DNA of 64,000 nt from CALESS01 sp041741455 (GCA_041741455.1 JBGSJZ010000025.1:1-64000), one strand, 5' to 3'; positions 43,001 to 52,000 are shown, counted from the first letter of the stretch. A program made the numbers and translations. The notes: generated by a model not told the origin, from the sequence alone.

Positions 43001-46000
43001 ACTTCACTGACCCGTAACGACTGGCCAGAATTGAAAACCCGCACCGGCAGACAAGATGTATCCTTACCTGAAAGTTGGATGCCGATCAGGCTTCCGTTTT
43101 GGACTAAACCGGCTGCCGCCCGAATCGCCAGGGCATTTTCCTTGGGCTGCCATAGAGCCACCCAGGCGCTATCTGCTTCCGGCATGGCTTCCAGGGTAAG
43201 GTTCACCAGCGCTTGGAGCACATCATTCTCATCCAGGCTGCCGATCTGCCGGGTGAATTCCAATAAGAGGTTTACTTCGTTCAAGCGACGATTGGTCTCG
43301 CCCAGCAGGTGAATATTTTGCAAGCTCAGGCTGACCTGGCGAGCCAGTTGTTGGTAGATTTGGGCGTCGCTTTCTTCTAATTGAACCGGGGATTGGCCGA
43401 CTGCCATCACAGCGTAACTTGTTTCGCGGGTGATGCCAAGCGGTAAAACGATAAAACTGCGGGCGCTCAGGCTGTTCAGCAGGGTATCGCCACGCCATTG
43501 CCCCTCAGCAACCATATTGCCAGAAAGGATCACGCGACCTTCGATCAGCGACTGGCGGATCGGATTGCGCTGGCCGAAGAAAGCCTCAGGGTTCACCCCG
43601 GCCGGCGGCTGGCCGAGCATCTCGCGCAGGCGCAGGCCACCCGGGGATTTTTCAGCAATCAACACAGTCTGCATCCCTACCTGCTCCATGAGTTGCAACC
43701 CGAGCGAACGCAAGGCAGCCTGGAGGTCTCCCTGCCGGCCAAAAGCTTCAGCGGCCTCCAAACCTGCCTGCAAATTATCCATCTGCCGGTTCATGTGTTT
43801 TATGTCAGATTCCTGATCTTCCACCCGGGACTTTAAGCGTACCGACTGATCTCGCTCAGCGCGCACCTGCTCCTGCTCGGAGAGCATGACCTGCAATTCG
43901 TTCTGCAGGGCATTCAGCTTGTGATGGGTTTCAATCATCAGGGCAGCCTGACTGGCAAAAAGCTCGAGTGCATCCAGCGTTGGACGATCCGGTCGTTGAT
44001 TGTCACTGGGTGCATCCAGGCTGACCAGACCCAGCGGCGTACCACTGGCATCATACAGAGGTACCAGTAAAAAGTCGTCTGGATGCCAGGCGCTGCTTTC
44101 AGAACGTTCTGGAAGGGGCAGCACAGACACAAAATGAACATCATCCGGTACTGCTGGGCTCTGATCATAGGGAATAAAATAAGCAGAACCAGCTTTGAAT
44201 TGATCCTGTAACAAAGAAGCAACCGCTGGCCAGGGTTGGGTACGACTATGCATTTCCTGCCAGGTTGCTTCATCCATCCCAACCCCATGCACCCGTTCCA
44301 GCGAATCCGTTGCCGCATCATAAACACTGATTAACACCACTTGAAACGGCGTAATCTCACGGATGGCGGCTGAAATCGCTGAAAGGGCCTCTTCCAATGG
44401 CTGGCCGGGACGCAGCACTTGCGAAACCTGAAACAACCGGCCAGTGGTATCCAACTGGCGTTTTAACAGTTCGCTACGGCGCATTTGTTCTTCGTATTGC
44501 ACAGCATTGCCCAGGGCTACCGCAGCCTGTGCCGCCAGCGCCTGGCTGATTTCCATGGCAGCCAGATCAAACCGACCCGGAGTATTGGCGTGCATCACGA
44601 TCAATCCTGCCGGACGCCCCTGGTAAACGATGGGCACCAACAACGCCGATTGGATCCCACTATGCGCTAGTGGAATGCTCTCCAGGTTGGTGTCCGGGAT
44701 GTTAATCAATTCGCTGCGACGCAGCACCTGGATTTCCTGTGCTGATAATTCACGGGGCGGTGCATCACCGACATAAAACCGCACTGACGGTATTTGCTCC
44801 ACCGGTCGTGAGAGATCAAACAGCATGATGGTACCGCAGTCAGCCCGGGTGGTGCGCAAGGCCTCATCGTACACCATCTGTAATAAATAAGTCAGATCCA
44901 GTGTGGTGCTGAGTTCACGACTGATACGGGTCAGTGCGGTTAGTTGGTCCACCTGTCGGCGTAGACTTTCGTCCGTCTGGGTAGAGAGATAACCTTGTTC
45001 TACCACACCCGCCAATTGGCTGGCAGCTGTTACCACCACCTGCAGATCGGTTTGATCATAAAAATAATCATCCTTACTGCAAATCCAAACCTCACCGATG
45101 CCCTGGTCGCGCACAATCAGCGGCGCAGCCAGTGCAGATTCCAATTGCCAGTGGTTGAGCAGGTTCTGATAGAACGGGATGACTGGTTGGGCGCTCAGAC
45201 GTTTTTGCAACACCAACGGTCGCTGATGGTCGGTGATGGTGAAGTGAAATTGCGGATCATCAATAGAAATGAGCGACAATTCATCCGGCAGATCAGCCCC
45301 CTTAGCAAGAATCGATGCGCGGTGCACAATCAACGTACCCTTCTGTTGGTCGTAAAGCAAGACAAAGGCTGCATCTGCCTGCAACAAGCGCAATAATTCT
45401 TGCAGAGAAAAGCGCAGGATCTCATCCAGGTTTGCAGAAGAACCGGCCAGGCTGGCGATGCGCCGCAACCCCTCGGCGCGTTGAGCCCGCTGGCGAGATT
45501 GTTGCACCAGGCCTGCATTTTCGATAATCGGTGCAGCCTGGTTGGCAATAATAGTCAGCAACCGGACTTCGTTATTAGAGAACGGTCGGGCTCCATCTGT
45601 ATGGTTGGATGCCTGCAAATAGCCCAGCATGCGCCCACCGGAGGTCAGCGGAATTAATACCGTTTCACGCAGGCTGGCGGATTGCGAAAGAACAGCCAGT
45701 CCGAGCTCCTCCCACTGTGGATCATCGAAAGCATTCTCGGAGAGAAGCACATCCTGGTCAAGCATGATCTGTTCCAGCCGGCTGTTGGAGGTCATTGGGA
45801 CGCGATAGACATCTATAAATTGATCCGGCAAACCATGGAATGGAGCACGGCCTTCGAGCGCATGCTGGTATTCGTTATAGATCAGGAAACCCAGGACTTC
45901 CACCGGAATCAACGGCAGGATACTATCAATCAAGCGGGAAAACAGCGTCAATGGATCACGGGCGGCACTAAAAGCCTGCGCCAATTGTGCCAAACCGGCC

Positions 46001-46959
46001 AGCTCTGCTGAGCGGTTTTGCTCATTGCGAAAACGCAGAGCATTATTTACGGCAATGGAAGCTTCTGTGGCAATTGCTTCTAAAATTGGCAGGTCGTTCT
46101 GTTGGAAGGTCTCCGGGGTCAACGCACCCAGTTCCAGAGTACCCAGCAGTTTCTGTCCCAGCATCAATGGCACTCCCAGGTATGCCCGGAAAGGCACCAG
46201 TGATCGTTCGATGGCTGGTCGAAGGTCCGGGCGGGCAGCCACATCGGTAATCAGCAAGGTTTGACGGCTCTCGGCCAGGCGGCCCGTCAAACCCTGTCCT
46301 TTTTGATAACGCTCATCCGCCCGGATAACCTGGCGTCCGCCACCATCCACTTCCAGAAAACGGTAGGGGATGAAGGATTCGCTACCCTCTTCCCAGATCG
46401 TTATTTCCAAGACCTCACAGGGTAAAACCCGTTGAGCAGTCTGGAAGATCGCTTCCAATGTGGCATCCAAATCCAGACTCAGGTTGAACTCGTAGACTGG
46501 CAGCCCGGGGGTATTTTCCAAGGTTTGGCCAGACTGAGTCTCATCCACCGGGCGCAAAGTGATCACCATCAATGGATGGGGGTGTGCCAGGAAATGTGAA
46601 ACACCCTGCAGATTCCGACCCTGCAGGACAAAAGTTGCTTTGCCCTCAACCGCACATAAGCCAAAAAACACTTCGGATGGGCGGGCGCGGCGTGCCAGCC
46701 GCTCGAGGGTGACAACTTCATCTGTTGGAATATCAAACAACTGGCGGGCGGTCGGATTGATCTCGACCAGGTGTCCACCGGGCTCCAATACGATGCAGGC
46801 TTCTGTGCCTTCGGCTGGGGAATTCGCAGCTTCGCTAAATTCGCGAGATTCCGCCAACCGGCGCGCTCCAAAGCGGATCACCAGGCTGACAACCAGCCAG
46901 AGAATCAATCCAGTGAGGAGGAACAAAAGCGCCAGGCTAAGCAATTGGGGGGTGGACAT
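40060..46959 (-). CDS. Giant multi-GAF/PAS sensor histidine kinase
   Basis: A 2299-residue membrane-anchored kinase. It has an N-terminal membrane helix (about 4-28), a PAS-like domain (about 45-135) and about ten GAF-type domains in series, each ending in a helix such as QAAVALGNA, QSALALENARLY or QAAVAMQNARLY. Coiled coils separate some of them (about 1010-1060). Then come a PAS domain (AILEAVADGVLVTDANNRI), a HisKA with the phospho-acceptor His near 2076 in NVSHELRTPL, and HATPase_c with NGYNYTPAGG, DNGIGI and GTGLGLAN. No receiver is fused. GAF number is a count of visible repeats, not a profile search. It probably integrates several small-molecule signals. Confidence 0.9.
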   Translation of the reverse strand: MSTPQLLSLALLFLLTGLILWLVVSLVIRFGARRLAESREFSEAANSPAEGTEACIVLEPGGHLVEINPTARQLFDIPTDEVVTLERLARRARPSEVFFGLCAVEGKATFVLQGRNLQGVSHFLAHPHPLMVITLRPVDETQSGQTLENTPGLPVYEFNLSLDLDATLEAIFQTAQRVLPCEVLEITIWEEGSESFIPYRFLEVDGGGRQVIRADERYQKGQGLTGRLAESRQTLLITDVAARPDLRPAIERSLVPFRAYLGVPLMLGQKLLGTLELGALTPETFQQNDLPILEAIATEASIAVNNALRFRNEQNRSAELAGLAQLAQAFSAARDPLTLFSRLIDSILPLIPVEVLGFLIYNEYQHALEGRAPFHGLPDQFIDVYRVPMTSNSRLEQIMLDQDVLLSENAFDDPQWEELGLAVLSQSASLRETVLIPLTSGGRMLGYLQASNHTDGARPFSNNEVRLLTIIANQAAPIIENAGLVQQSRQRAQRAEGLRRIASLAGSSANLDEILRFSLQELLRLLQADAAFVLLYDQQKGTLIVHRASILAKGADLPDELSLISIDDPQFHFTITDHQRPLVLQKRLSAQPVIPFYQNLLNHWQLESALAAPLIVRDQGIGEVWICSKDDYFYDQTDLQVVVTAASQLAGVVEQGYLSTQTDESLRRQVDQLTALTRISRELSTTLDLTYLLQMVYDEALRTTRADCGTIMLFDLSRPVEQIPSVRFYVGDAPPRELSAQEIQVLRRSELINIPDTNLESIPLAHSGIQSALLVPIVYQGRPAGLIVMHANTPGRFDLAAMEISQALAAQAAVALGNAVQYEEQMRRSELLKRQLDTTGRLFQVSQVLRPGQPLEEALSAISAAIREITPFQVVLISVYDAATDSLERVHGVGMDEATWQEMHSRTQPWPAVASLLQDQFKAGSAYFIPYDQSPAVPDDVHFVSVLPLPERSESSAWHPDDFLLVPLYDASGTPLGLVSLDAPSDNQRPDRPTLDALELFASQAALMIETHHKLNALQNELQVMLSEQEQVRAERDQSVRLKSRVEDQESDIKHMNRQMDNLQAGLEAAEAFGRQGDLQAALRSLGLQLMEQVGMQTVLIAEKSPGGLRLREMLGQPPAGVNPEAFFGQRNPIRQSLIEGRVILSGNMVAEGQWRGDTLLNSLSARSFIVLPLGITRETSYAVMAVGQSPVQLEESDAQIYQQLARQVSLSLQNIHLLGETNRRLNEVNLLLEFTRQIGSLDENDVLQALVNLTLEAMPEADSAWVALWQPKENALAIRAAAGLVQNGSLIGIQLSGKDTSCLPVRVFNSGQSLRVSEVHFVQDYILSAGDLLLYRQATGARLPVSTMVVPLRRADETLGVLVLDSYDQVAAFSEENEMLALSLTQQSALALENARLYSSAQSRAAQLQALNSVASAMTASLATSELETSLLDRLAPVLSFDTATLWLRRGNELQVCAASGFPQGEVPLGVTVSVQDSTLFQEMIRSGQAIHVPDVREDIRFPSLLEPERLSWLGIPLLAKAELIGVIAIEKKEPEYYTSEQIQAATTFASQSAISLENARLYEESVRRTTELTERSQRLALLNRLSTELGQTLDVDLIMQLTAEEMLSALTPDRVAIIQWKPQERCTVQVEIPVPSENLPIMLPDTALFARLGETRGTFSTQDVEIEPELRPLWEAFLQPRQVVSLLMLPLVTGSNLLGWVMCANSAERRYAGAEMDLARTICNQAAVAMQNARLYAETRLLTEDLEKRVSERTTELRHEHQNTQTLLRIITELSASLEINAVLARTMAVLNESTGAEQSLILLAANPKQVYQAGVELAPLDRSLPAAKIEQEISRWVVRKRTPTLATDINLDSRWPMAAGGKTTYRSVLAVPLIVGEDVLGSLLLFHRQPGFFDFEMANLVEAAARQIAVALNNAELFNLIRDQSERLGGMLRDQQIEASRSRAILEAVADGVLVTDANNRITLVNASCERILDLQAAKAINQPLEQYTGLFSSAGGEWMQTIERWSANPEAYQTGDSYGGQITLDNDRVVAVNLAPVIWRSTFLGTVSIFRDITHEVRVDRLKSEFIANVSHELRTPLTSIKGYAEVMLMGASGQISDQQRHFLTIIKTNAERLGMLVNELLDVSRIESGRVTLASQAVDVRPLARTVVEAMRSRASEEGKPMEFSLSLPKELPMVRGDGERIQQVLMHLVSNGYNYTPAGGLVQVHILVVKDQVQMEVQDNGIGILMDDQPRIFERFYRGEDPLVLATPGTGLGLANSRTLVEMHHGKIWFTSSGVRGEGSLFAFTLPVYQPED

Positions 46960-46968
46960 AAAGCAGAT

Positions 46969-47865
46969 TTATCCTTTGGCGGAGTCCAACCGGCGTTCTT
47001 CTGCCGCCAGCTCCGTAATTTCGCGAATATCAGATGCCGAATGGGTGGTTGGCGAAATGATACCAATAGCCAGGGTCATCAGCGGAGTCTGTTCCATCTT
47101 GCCGGCATCATCCGGGGCAATAATGTAACCCTGCTGGCGATCCATGAACGAGTAATGTGTCTGTACTTCAGTTGCAAAACGCTCCTTCAAGCGCGCCTTG
47201 ATGCCAATTGCTTTTTCCTCATTGGTGATAATGATGAAGTTATCCCCGCCAGCATGACCGATGAAATCCGTCGCAGACCCAAGTTGGTCCACCACCTCTC
47301 CCAGTAACATGCCAGTGAAGCGCAGTACGTCGCTGGCCGCAATGAAACCATAGATATCCCGGAAGGGTTCAAAGTAGTTCAGACGGATATCCATGAAAGC
47401 CCAACCCTTCTGGCGGATGATGCGGCGCAACTGGTCTTCAATCAGGCGGCCGGAGGGCAGACCGGATTGCGGATCGGTCAGGCTTTCGCGTTCTGAACGG
47501 GCAATAGCATTCTGGACATACAGCTTAAGCTCTTCAATGTCAAAGGGCTTGGTGATGTAGTTATCCGCCCCAAGTTCCAAACCCTGCAGTTTATCGCTGC
47601 GCTCGTCCTTCTGCGTCAGGAAAATGACTGGAATATGGCTGGTGCGGGTATTAGTGCGCAGGTTGCGGCAGACCTCATAGCCGTCGATATCCGGCAACAT
47701 GATATCCAGCACAATCAGGTGCGGCATGGTGTGCCGGGTTTTCTCCAGCGCATCGTTACCTCGTAAAGCCAGGTCAACATCGTACCCCTGGCTGGTAAAG
47801 TAAATCTTCAACATATTGGCGATGTCGACATCATCTTCCACAATCAAAAGGCGGGCTTTTCCCAT
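46969..47865 (-). CDS. Response regulator with degenerate GGDEF-like domain
   Basis: A REC domain (EDD at 10-12, phospho-acceptor Asp54 in VLDIMLPD, Lys in ITKPFD) is followed by a GGDEF-like domain of about 170 residues. The active-site motif is GGDNF instead of GGDEF, and the upstream substrate-binding NxxxFxxxYG region reads YFEPFRDIYG. Cyclic-di-GMP synthesis is therefore doubtful; GTP binding or a scaffolding role is possible. The start is the ATG 8 nt after AAGGAGG; a TTG six codons earlier lies ahead of that site. It is 9 bp upstream of the giant kinase gene. Confidence 0.88.
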   Translation of the reverse strand: MGKARLLIVEDDVDIANMLKIYFTSQGYDVDLALRGNDALEKTRHTMPHLIVLDIMLPDIDGYEVCRNLRTNTRTSHIPVIFLTQKDERSDKLQGLELGADNYITKPFDIEELKLYVQNAIARSERESLTDPQSGLPSGRLIEDQLRRIIRQKGWAFMDIRLNYFEPFRDIYGFIAASDVLRFTGMLLGEVVDQLGSATDFIGHAGGDNFIIITNEEKAIGIKARLKERFATEVQTHYSFMDRQQGYIIAPDDAGKMEQTPLMTLAIGIISPTTHSASDIREITELAAEERRLDSAKG

Positions 47866-47908
47866 CAGAGCCTCCTTGCTCAAGAATACAATTGCTTAAT
47901 ATCGTTGT

Positions 47909-49186
47909 TTACCAACTCTCACCAGATGACTCACCCGGGCGAGGATATAACCGTTTATGATTTGTTTTAGCAAGCAAATGATGATGATCGCTATCCTCGT
48001 AGCGGATATCCCGATCAATCACCCGGCGGTCTTCGCGAGCTACCAGCACCACGTCACTCTCAATGGTGCGAGCCGGGAAGATGATCATCCCGGAGCCAAT
48101 CCGGCAATTGTGACCGACACAACCTCCCAGTACCGGGCGGTTGGATGGCTTTAATTCGCCATTGCCATCCCGGGCCTTGATCTGGGCTGAGAGTAGATTG
48201 AAATCCGTGAAGGTATTTCCAGCACCGACAAAGGAATTGCGGCCCACGACACACATTTGCAAGCAGGTATTCTGGGCAATCATGCTGTTATCCATGATGG
48301 AGGACATGAACAGGGAAGCCCGGAAAGGCAGGAAAGTGCCATCCCCCACGACCGAAAGCATCAACTGGCAACCTTGCGAGACGTTAACATTATCACCGAT
48401 GATGCAATTTTCAATCACGGCATTGGCACCCACCGTGACATTGTCACCGATGGTGGTTGGACCGTGAATGACGGCGCTGGGGTCGATCACGCAATTGCGT
48501 CCCATCTGGACCACCCCGGATGATTCCAGCACCTGTTTTCCTTCGTAAATGGCCTTCGCCAACACCCTCAATTTAAACGGCAGATCCCGATTCAGCCGGT
48601 CTTCAAAACGAGCGCCACGGCCGAATAGGCCAAAAACAGTTTCAGCAATAAAGACGTGCACCCAAGAATCAATGGCTATCAGGCTGCGCAACGGCACCTG
48701 ATAAATCAGGTCGCCGCTTTCTGATGCCATGTAGGTCGGTACATGGTAATAGCCAATCTCGCGCGCCTGTAAATCAATGATGAGTGGTTCCACATCCGCA
48801 GTCGGTCCGGCCGGATAGTACCACAAATCAGCGAAGTACAGGTCGCCAGCCCGGGTATAAGAGATTGAAAGCGGCAAACAATGCTCGCGAAATGCTGGGT
48901 CTTTGACCGAAAACGCAGCCCGCACTGGCCGACCATGTTTTTTTGCTTCCGAGATGAAAGTTTGCATAAAAAACTCGTCGAACCACAGGTTGTCTCGGTA
49001 CACCAGGCAGGCTTCATGTGTTTGAGGCAGCCGGGCGCTCGACGGCAATTCCAGTTCATGCGTGGTGTACGGTGCCAGCACATCCCTTTGATACAGCCAG
49101 AGCGGTTTATTCTGGATGCGTAAATCCCGCGCCGGTTCGTTGAACGGCGGGATCGAATGCTTATGTTCCAGAATAATCTTGAACAT
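47909..49186 (-). CDS. Left-handed beta-helix (hexapeptide-repeat) protein
   Basis: A 425-residue protein. The N-terminal 200 residues are unrecognised. From about 225 to 375 run hexapeptide repeats (CVIDPSAVIHGPTTIGDNVTVGANAVI and similar, split across repeats), as in acyl- or nucleotidyl-sugar transferases of the GlmU C-terminal type. The last 50 residues include a His-rich DSDHHHLL. It may be an acetyltransferase for a surface glycan or a structural protein. GAGG lies 8 nt before the ATG, and the gene sits in the signalling operon. Confidence 0.75.
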   Translation of the reverse strand: MFKIILEHKHSIPPFNEPARDLRIQNKPLWLYQRDVLAPYTTHELELPSSARLPQTHEACLVYRDNLWFDEFFMQTFISEAKKHGRPVRAAFSVKDPAFREHCLPLSISYTRAGDLYFADLWYYPAGPTADVEPLIIDLQAREIGYYHVPTYMASESGDLIYQVPLRSLIAIDSWVHVFIAETVFGLFGRGARFEDRLNRDLPFKLRVLAKAIYEGKQVLESSGVVQMGRNCVIDPSAVIHGPTTIGDNVTVGANAVIENCIIGDNVNVSQGCQLMLSVVGDGTFLPFRASLFMSSIMDNSMIAQNTCLQMCVVGRNSFVGAGNTFTDFNLLSAQIKARDGNGELKPSNRPVLGGCVGHNCRIGSGMIIFPARTIESDVVLVAREDRRVIDRDIRYEDSDHHHLLAKTNHKRLYPRPGESSGESW

Positions 49187-49194
49187 ACTTTTCC

Positions 49195-49809
49195 TCAGTT
49201 TAACGGTACTTTATCGATGATGAAGACACAGGCTTCTCCACCGGTTGCTCGACATTCGACTTCACTCACCTGGTAGACTTTACCGCTGCCAGCCCAGGCA
49301 AAATATTCCTGCAACAGACCCAGCACAAAATGACAGACCGACTCACTGGCCTCTCGCTGGTAGCAGAACGGGCAGCGAGTTGAGCGCAGGCGCCAGCCGC
49401 GTTCATCTTTTTCCACTGCAAACTCCGTGCCGATCAGCTGGCTGAGCAGACCTGCCAGACTTTGCAACCCTCTGGTCAGGCGCAGCGGGGTGGGTTGGAG
49501 GCGGAACATGACCTGGTCCCAGCCCAATGCAGTTTCATGATGGTGCATCAAACGGGTGAAGGCTGCCTGGCCGGCGCGCAGGGCAATTCCCCGACCGCCA
49601 CTCCCACCGAATTTCTCTTCCAGAGCCGCCTGCAAAGCAGTTAATTCTGCAAAGGGCCGATCCACTTCCAGCGGAGGGTGGTGCAGGAGAAGTTCGCCAG
49701 CCAGATGGTTAACCGCCTGAGCGCCTGTCTTTCCAATTATTTTTTCCACCCCCTCTGCCATCAATTGGCCGATTTGACTGGTACAGCAAGTTTGTGGGGA
49801 GTTAATCAT
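49195..49809 (-). CDS. V4R-domain-like small-molecule-binding protein
   Basis: A 204-residue cytoplasmic protein. The C-terminal half matches V4R (4-vinyl-reductase) sensor domains: CPFC at about 143-146 and EVECRATGGEACVFII at the end supply the conserved Cys residues. V4R domains bind hydrocarbons or tetrapyrrole-like ligands, or metals. The N-terminal half is helical and unrecognised. The start overlaps the hydrolase stop by 4 nt. It is likely the ligand-sensing partner of the hydrolase or GTPase in this operon. Confidence 0.65.
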   Translation of the reverse strand: MINSPQTCCTSQIGQLMAEGVEKIIGKTGAQAVNHLAGELLLHHPPLEVDRPFAELTALQAALEEKFGGSGGRGIALRAGQAAFTRLMHHHETALGWDQVMFRLQPTPLRLTRGLQSLAGLLSQLIGTEFAVEKDERGWRLRSTRCPFCYQREASESVCHFVLGLLQEYFAWAGSGKVYQVSEVECRATGGEACVFIIDKVPLN

Positions 49810-50606
49810 ATCTGAGTACCTGTGGGAGCATCCAAAAAGTCTTTGAGAGTATTCATGAAGGGACGGGGTTCATCCAGCATGATGAAGTGGCCGGCGTGCT
49901 TGTAGCGTTCAATGCGGGCATCTGGCAGGCCTTCTTTGAGGGTCTTCCACTGGCACGGGCTGACGATGTTATCCCGGTCGCCAAACATACCCATCACCGG
50001 CACTTTAATCTCGCCGATGTGCGGGCGTAAATCAGTCTTGTGCAGTGTGGCAATCGAAACCAGAAAGGATTCGAGCGTGGTTTTGGATAGGTCGCGGTCC
50101 ATCATCTGCGGAAATTCCGGGTCCCGGCAAATAAACGGAGAGGCGACTTTCATCAACTTGCGAAAAGTTGGAAAGAGCGAAAATAGCAGGAAAGCGATTG
50201 GGCGATAACCGGCAACTTTGAGCGGCAATGCCAGCGAGGAACCCACGATCGGTGAACCAATGATGACAACCTTTTTTACCTTCTCCGGATGTTTGATGGC
50301 GACCGACAGGCTGACCGTTCCACCCATGCTGTGCCCCACCAGGGGTGCGGACAGGATGCCCATTTGATCCATAAACTGGTTCACCATCCCAACGAAATCT
50401 GCCACCTGGTAGGTGTTCAACTTTCGCCCGGATTCGCCAAAACCCCAAAAATCTAATGCGTACGTGCGGTAGTATTGCCCAAGCCAGGTCATCACCTCGC
50501 GCCAGAGGCCCCAAGAGCCCAGCCAGCCATGCAATAGGATGACCGGTTTTCCCCGCCCGAAGGTTTCATAATGCAAGATGCCCTGATCGGTAGTGATTGA
50601 AGACAC
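49806..50606 (-). CDS. Alpha/beta hydrolase with intact catalytic serine
   Basis: Alpha/beta hydrolase of 266 residues, paralogue of the 38888-39676 protein. The nucleophile Ser93 is in VGHSMGG, Asp in MFGDRDNIV, and His in KHAGHFIMLDEP; HGWLGSW forms the oxyanion hole. The GTG start is preceded only by a weak GGCGG. It lies between the V4R-like gene (4-nt overlap) and the GTPase gene (14-bp gap). Possible quorum-signal lactonase or lipid esterase within the signalling operon; substrate unknown. Confidence 0.88.
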   Translation of the reverse strand: MSSITTDQGILHYETFGRGKPVILLHGWLGSWGLWREVMTWLGQYYRTYALDFWGFGESGRKLNTYQVADFVGMVNQFMDQMGILSAPLVGHSMGGTVSLSVAIKHPEKVKKVVIIGSPIVGSSLALPLKVAGYRPIAFLLFSLFPTFRKLMKVASPFICRDPEFPQMMDRDLSKTTLESFLVSIATLHKTDLRPHIGEIKVPVMGMFGDRDNIVSPCQWKTLKEGLPDARIERYKHAGHFIMLDEPRPFMNTLKDFLDAPTGTQI

Positions 50607-50620
50607 GTTGTTTTTCCGCC

Positions 50621-51157
50621 TTAGGCCTTTTCATCCATTTCCGCCAGAATGCTGAACAACAATTCCAACAGCACTTTTTTTACTGTTTCCTTATCCTTTG
50701 CCACGCATGGCAACATCTTGACCGATGGATCCAGGCGCAGCGCCAGTCGCATATCGTCCACATCCCAGGCATCCTTGTGATCCTGCTTGTTGGCTGCCAC
50801 CACAAACGGGGTGGGCGCATAGGCTTTGAAGGTCTCTAAAATGGTGCGGGCCTCACGGAAGGTTTCTGGACGGGTGGAATCCACTGCCACCACAAAGCCG
50901 AGCATGCCTTCGGAGAGAATTTCCCACATAAAATCGAACCGCTTTTGGCCAGGTGTGCCAAATAGGTACAGCACCAGGTCGTCATCCACCGTTATGCGAC
51001 CAAAATCCATCGCCACTGTGGTGGAATTCTTTACCTTCTCTGCCTCAAGGGTGATTTTGCGTTCGGTGGAAACCACATCAATTTCGCTGATCGAGCGGAT
51101 AAACTCGGTCTTGCCTGCATTGAAGGGTCCTGTCACGACAATTTTGACCGTTTGCAT
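50621..51157 (-). CDS. Small Ras-like GTPase (MglA/CvnD-like)
   Basis: A 178-residue small GTPase. The P-loop GPFNAGKTEF is at 10-19, switch II is LFGTPGQKRFDF, and G4 NKQD is at about 119-122. The FGTPGQ form is typical of bacterial MglA/CvnD-like GTPases encoded with roadblock or sensor proteins. No roadblock/MglB gene is visible nearby; the DUF4388 protein upstream may be its regulator. It probably acts as a polarity or signalling switch. Confidence 0.9.
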   Translation of the reverse strand: MQTVKIVVTGPFNAGKTEFIRSISEIDVVSTERKITLEAEKVKNSTTVAMDFGRITVDDDLVLYLFGTPGQKRFDFMWEILSEGMLGFVVAVDSTRPETFREARTILETFKAYAPTPFVVAANKQDHKDAWDVDDMRLALRLDPSVKMLPCVAKDKETVKKVLLELLFSILAEMDEKA

Positions 51158-51184
51158 TGAGTAAATTCCTTGTTTGGAGAGGGT

Positions 51185-52000
51185 TTAGATAGACCGGATG
51201 CGGTTAATCAGCCGGTTGACCAACGACTTTTGCTCAGTTTTATTCTGGGTCGGGAATTGCCGGCCTGCTTGCGGCGGAGGTACGGAGCTCGTGCGTACCA
51301 ATTCCACCAGGCCTGCCTGCAGCAAACCATACACCACCTTGCGGATTTCGTTATCATTTAACTTGGTGGCCCTGGCAATCTGGCGGATCGAGTTCTTCGG
51401 GTTGACAAATGAAACCACCCGCCACTCCTCCACGCTCAAGTTGATGTTGCGCAGATTGGTGCCGGGGCGGTCGGTGAACTTGAGCGCCATATCCAGGCTG
51501 GGAATTTCGTCCTGCAGATGTTCCAGTTCACGTTGCTGGCGTGCGCCTTCGATGATCAGGTTTTCCAGGTCCACCCGCACCAGAATCTTGCCATCCAGCG
51601 GTACGGAATCCTGTTCAAAGTGGAAAAAGCCCTCCCCCCAGGTGAACAACTTGCGCACCACCCCGGTAGCATAAGTCTGCAGGCTGCTAAGAATATCATC
51701 GCGTGTGACATAACCAGCATTGATCAACATCAGACCCAGCTCTTTATCAGACATATTGGCGGTTTTTTCTTTGAGGATGCGGTACTGGCTGGGAGTGATA
51801 CGGTTGCTGCGTTGCAAGACACCGGGCAGGCTGGCGTCATCCTGGGAGAACTGGGCAAATGCCAGTTTGCCTTCAAAAAAGACGACACGCGCCACCTCGC
51901 CGGTGCCATCCAGAATTAACGTTCCCGTTTTGCGGGCCAGGTTAATCAGATTCAGCAACTGGGTGAAGGAAAAATCGCGTAAGTTACCCTTTAAAGCCAT
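51185..52000 (-). CDS. DUF4388 (PATAN-like) regulatory protein
   Basis: A 271-residue protein. The N-terminal DUF4388/PATAN domain begins MALKGNLRDFSFTQLLNLI with LARKTGTLIL and VVFFEGKLAFAQF. A middle part has YATGVVRKLFTWGEGFFHFE. The C-terminal part (about 180-255) resembles a winged helix (NPKNSIRQIARATKLNDNEIRKVVYGLLQAGLV, split over about 33 residues). Such proteins occur beside GTPases and two-component systems. The start is the ATG with GAGG 6 nt upstream; 24 upstream codons have no such site. It is the first gene of the minus-strand signalling operon that runs to 38888. Confidence 0.85.
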   Translation of the reverse strand: MALKGNLRDFSFTQLLNLINLARKTGTLILDGTGEVARVVFFEGKLAFAQFSQDDASLPGVLQRSNRITPSQYRILKEKTANMSDKELGLMLINAGYVTRDDILSSLQTYATGVVRKLFTWGEGFFHFEQDSVPLDGKILVRVDLENLIIEGARQQRELEHLQDEIPSLDMALKFTDRPGTNLRNINLSVEEWRVVSFVNPKNSIRQIARATKLNDNEIRKVVYGLLQAGLVELVRTSSVPPPQAGRQFPTQNKTEQKSLVNRLINRIRSI

